A stretch of 17,123 bases of DNA from positions 1-17,123 of the forward strand of contig CAMBTZ010000016.1 in the NCBI GenBank assembly GCA_945870925.1, read 5' to 3'. Of this stretch, positions 15,183 through 17,123 are shown one piece after another. A program made the translations under genes and the position numbers. Source of the DNA: Chlamydia trachomatis. Its GTDB lineage: Bacteria > Chlamydiota > Chlamydiia > Chlamydiales > 2-12-FULL-49-11. The notes beneath the pieces were generated by a model. It saw nothing but the letters and a program-made list of their open reading frames with translations. It was not told where the DNA came from and ran no database searches. Position 1 is the stretch's first letter. Every line of letters starts with the position of its first letter.

Positions 15183-15198
15183 TTAGAACAAGTTCTAA
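15183..15198. repeat. Perfect short palindrome at the htpX stop codon
   Basis: TTAGAAC-AA-GTTCTAA spans the end of htpX, including its stop. No T-run follows on either strand, so a classical terminator is not supported. It could stabilise the 3' end of the htpX transcript or be an operator-like dyad. Confidence 0.35.
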
Positions 15199-16106
15199 GA
15201 AGAGGATTCGAGTCTTGCGATTCGTTCTTGAAGTGGGGGGTGGGTTGAGAAGAGGTGAAGAAAACTTTTTTTCTTAGATGAGGTTATCATAAGGGCTTCT
15301 ACTGATTGTGTTTTAAGTTCCGGATCGGATACGCCTTGAAGTTTTTCTAGTCTTTTTAGTGCATCAATCATAGCTCTTTTGCCGTTGAGCTTTGCGGAAC
15401 CTTTGTCGGCTCTGTATTCTCGAGAGCGTGAGTAAAGGGCGATAATCATGGCGCCAATGAGCATGAAGACAATTTCAAATAGAAATGTAAATAGAGAGAA
15501 AGTTATGTAAGAGCTTGAATTTCGATTTTCTCGATCGCGTGAAAGTGCCGTTGAAACTGCGTATGCTAGAACTCTTGCAAGGAACATAACAAAAGCATTG
15601 ACTACCCCCTGTAAAAGGGTCATTGTTACCATATCGCCGTTTGTAATGTGGCTGATTTCATGCCCAATTACAGCTTCTACTTCGTCTGTTGAGAGTTTAT
15701 TTATAAGGCCTGTTGAAACAGCTACAAGAGATCGGTTTTTTGTAGGGCCTGTTGCAAAGGCGTTAGGTTCATTGGAGGTGAAAATTCCAACTTCGGGAAC
15801 TTTTTGAAGTCCTGCTTTGCGAGAAAGAGAGGCCACCATGTCATAAATCATACGTTCTTCAGAATTATTTGTGTGGGGGTCAATTAAACGCACTCCCATT
15901 AGCCATTTTGCCATAATTCGGGATAGAAGAAGCGAAATAAATGCACCTCCCATTCCCCAGATAAGACAAAAAGCCATCAGCATTTTATAATCAAGCCCAT
16001 ATCTAGTTAGATAGGGACCAACATGGAATAGTTGTAGTAGAAAAGATATTGTAAGGACGATGACTATATTAATCGCAAAAAATAGAGCAACTCTCTTGAA
16101 CATCAT
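15195..16106 (-). CDS. htpX: Membrane zinc metalloprotease HtpX (M48B)
   Basis: An inner-membrane heat-shock protease that degrades misfolded membrane proteins. The 303-residue length is normal. Hydrophobic segments lie near 6-27, 43-62, 161-187 and 203-226. The zinc site is VIGHEISH (His149, Glu150, His153), with the third ligand Glu230 in SREYRADK. NEPNAFATG (112-120) is also typical of the family. Two adjacent ATG codons are available: GGGAGG at 16110-16115 is 3 bases from the first (16106) and 6 from the second (16103), so the second may be used. The gene is convergent with the phosphatase gene and divergent from the small gene at 16269. Confidence 0.95.
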   Translation of the reverse strand: MMFKRVALFFAINIVIVLTISFLLQLFHVGPYLTRYGLDYKMLMAFCLIWGMGGAFISLLLSRIMAKWLMGVRLIDPHTNNSEERMIYDMVASLSRKAGLQKVPEVGIFTSNEPNAFATGPTKNRSLVAVSTGLINKLSTDEVEAVIGHEISHITNGDMVTMTLLQGVVNAFVMFLARVLAYAVSTALSRDRENRNSSSYITFSLFTFLFEIVFMLIGAMIIALYSRSREYRADKGSAKLNGKRAMIDALKRLEKLQGVSDPELKTQSVEALMITSSKKKSFLHLFSTHPPLQERIARLESSS

Positions 16107-16268
16107 TAACCTCCCAAAAGCAATATTTTATCATCAAGAAGATTAAATTGGTATAAGTAAAGTAATTGCTTTTAAATAGAAATTGTGCGATCACTCATGT
16201 GCAAAATCGCTCCACAGTATGTTGTGAGGTTGTTTTATGTGAAAAAATTAATTTTTGGGTGTTAAGAT

Positions 16269-16511
16269 ATGGCAAATATTTTAGAAGGTCTTTTTGTGGA
16301 TGGCAGGCCCTCTAAAAAGGAGGTGAAAGAAATTTTAAAGAGAAGAAAAAAGGGAAAAACCATATGTTATGTTTTGATTACTTGTAGTGAGCCGAATGAT
16401 GATGGTACAATTGAGGTTGAGATGAATTATGATGGCGAAAGATGGCTTGCTGCCTATTTAATTAAAAGTGCTAGCGGAATTTTGGAGGATGAAAAAAATG
16501 GAACTGTATGA
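16269..16511 (+). CDS. Small unknown protein (80 residues) upstream of an M20 peptidase
   Basis: I do not recognise the family. The protein has a basic helix-forming segment (SKKEVKEILKRRKKGK, 15-30), then a beta-rich stretch ICYVLITCSEP...TIEVEMNYDGERWLAAYLI. The last 14 bases overlap the start of the peptidase gene, whose ribosome site (GGAGG) lies inside this frame. The arrangement and a codon pattern like the neighbours support a real gene. The upstream ribosome site (GGGTG) is weak. The gap 16107-16268 holds the divergent leaders of this gene and htpX; I see no convincing promoter there. Confidence 0.7.
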   Translation: MANILEGLFVDGRPSKKEVKEILKRRKKGKTICYVLITCSEPNDDGTIEVEMNYDGERWLAAYLIKSASGILEDEKNGTV

Positions 16512-17123
16512 ATTCTGGTTTAAAAAGCATAGAGATAGGATTATTTCTGACTATATAACCTATTTAAAGTTTCCGAGTATCAGCGCGCAAAAAAATCATA
16601 ATGAAGATACACGTGCTTGCGGAAATTGGGTAGAAAGTTATTTGCAGAGACTTGGCTTTTCTACATCTCAATGGAAAGGGAGTGGTCATCCTACAATTTT
16701 TGGCGTTAAAGGAACTGATTCTAAAAAACCGACCCTTCTTTTTTATGGTCATTATGATGTGCAACCTGCAGAACCGCTAGAGCTATGGGAAAGCCCTCCA
16801 TTTGAACCTGAAATCCGTGATGGAAGGATGTATGGAAGGGGAGCTGAAGATAATAAAGGACAGTGTTTTTATACGCTCTGTGCAATTGAGGCTTTTTTAG
16901 AAGCTCACAAAGTTTTGCCTTTTAACATAAAGTTTGTTATCGAAGGTGAAGAGGAAATGGGTAGTCAGACGCTCATGGAAGTTTTGAAGGAACATAAGGA
17001 AGATACAAAAGCCGATTATTTATTTGTTGTGGATTCCGGTATGGGTTCATTAGAAAAGCCCTCTCTTACCCTTGTATTCAGGGGGGTAATGACAATTGAG
17101 GTAACATGTATCAATATGGATAC
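16498..17123 (+). CDS. M20-family metallopeptidase (dipeptidase type), N-terminal part
   Basis: The first 208 residues or so of a cytoplasmic zinc dipeptidase/deacylase; the gene continues past the window. The fold and metal sites are clear. LLFYGHYDVQP has His85 and Asp87; GRGAEDNKGQ has the bridging Asp118; VIEGEEEMGS has the catalytic Glu152 and metal ligand Glu153; and VVDSG near the end holds the next ligand Asp. The YGHYDVQP form and the Trp-Glu-Ser-Pro-Pro-Phe-Glu-Pro segment are typical of the dipeptidase (PepV/CNDP-like) branch rather than DapE or ArgE. The ATG at 16498 has GGAGG about 9 bases upstream and overlaps the preceding small gene by 14 bases, implying coupling. Confidence 0.93.
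   Translation, partial: MELYEFWFKKHRDRIISDYITYLKFPSISAQKNHNEDTRACGNWVESYLQRLGFSTSQWKGSGHPTIFGVKGTDSKKPTLLFYGHYDVQPAEPLELWESPPFEPEIRDGRMYGRGAEDNKGQCFYTLCAIEAFLEAHKVLPFNIKFVIEGEEEMGSQTLMEVLKEHKEDTKADYLFVVDSGMGSLEKPSLTLVFRGVMTIEVTCINMD

Noticed and set aside
15183..15198. Intrinsic terminator for htpX
   Set aside because: The palindrome has only a two-base centre and no T-run on the minus strand.

Overview
The window reads as a chromosomal segment of a chlamydia-like bacterium outside the classical Chlamydiaceae (an environmental or amoeba-associated lineage). Three things point there. The block glgA - (tRNA) - ctc/rplY - pth - rpsF - rpsR - rplI - ispE is the gene order I recall from Chlamydia. 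The DNA is AT-rich with short gene spacing. The window also carries heptose-biosynthesis genes, which Chlamydiaceae lack, and large DUF4116-type proteins that I associate with environmental chlamydiae. The assignment rests on recognition, not on a search.

Layout. Positions 1-442 (minus) hold the N-terminal part of glycogen synthase GlgA. Directly upstream of it on the same strand, about 485-5560, is a giant 1,691-residue protein. It has a PEP-synthase-like ATP-grasp domain, a phosphohistidine (TSH) swivelling domain, about 1,000 residues of mostly unassigned sequence, and C-terminal DUF4116-like repeats. It has no obvious PEP/pyruvate barrel. A divergent region of about 200 bp follows, then tRNA-Gln(UUG) at 5751. 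The plus-strand translation/isoprenoid block is rplY, pth, rpsF, rpsR, rplI, ispE (5980-9145).

From 9157 to 13194 three tightly packed genes continue the run. They are an archaeal-type aspartyl-tRNA synthetase fused to a C-terminal YbaK/INS-like editing domain, hldD (ADP-heptose epimerase), and a heptose-7-phosphate kinase whose C-terminal nucleotidyltransferase half looks shortened and lacks the HxGH motif. The last two overlap their upstream neighbours and look translationally coupled.

From 13200 the content becomes accessory. A well-formed promoter precedes a 326-residue protein with a Cys-His-Asp arrangement suggestive of a papain/transglutaminase-fold enzyme. Next is a membrane-anchored dual-specificity-like phosphatase. 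A 162-bp inverted-repeat element sits between this gene and the convergent htpX (15195-16106, minus). The window ends with a small 80-residue unknown protein overlapping the start of an M20 metallopeptidase that runs off the edge.

The strongest candidates for something undescribed are the dikinase-like giant next to glgA, the AspRS-editing-domain fusion, and the HldE-like protein with a degenerate transferase half.
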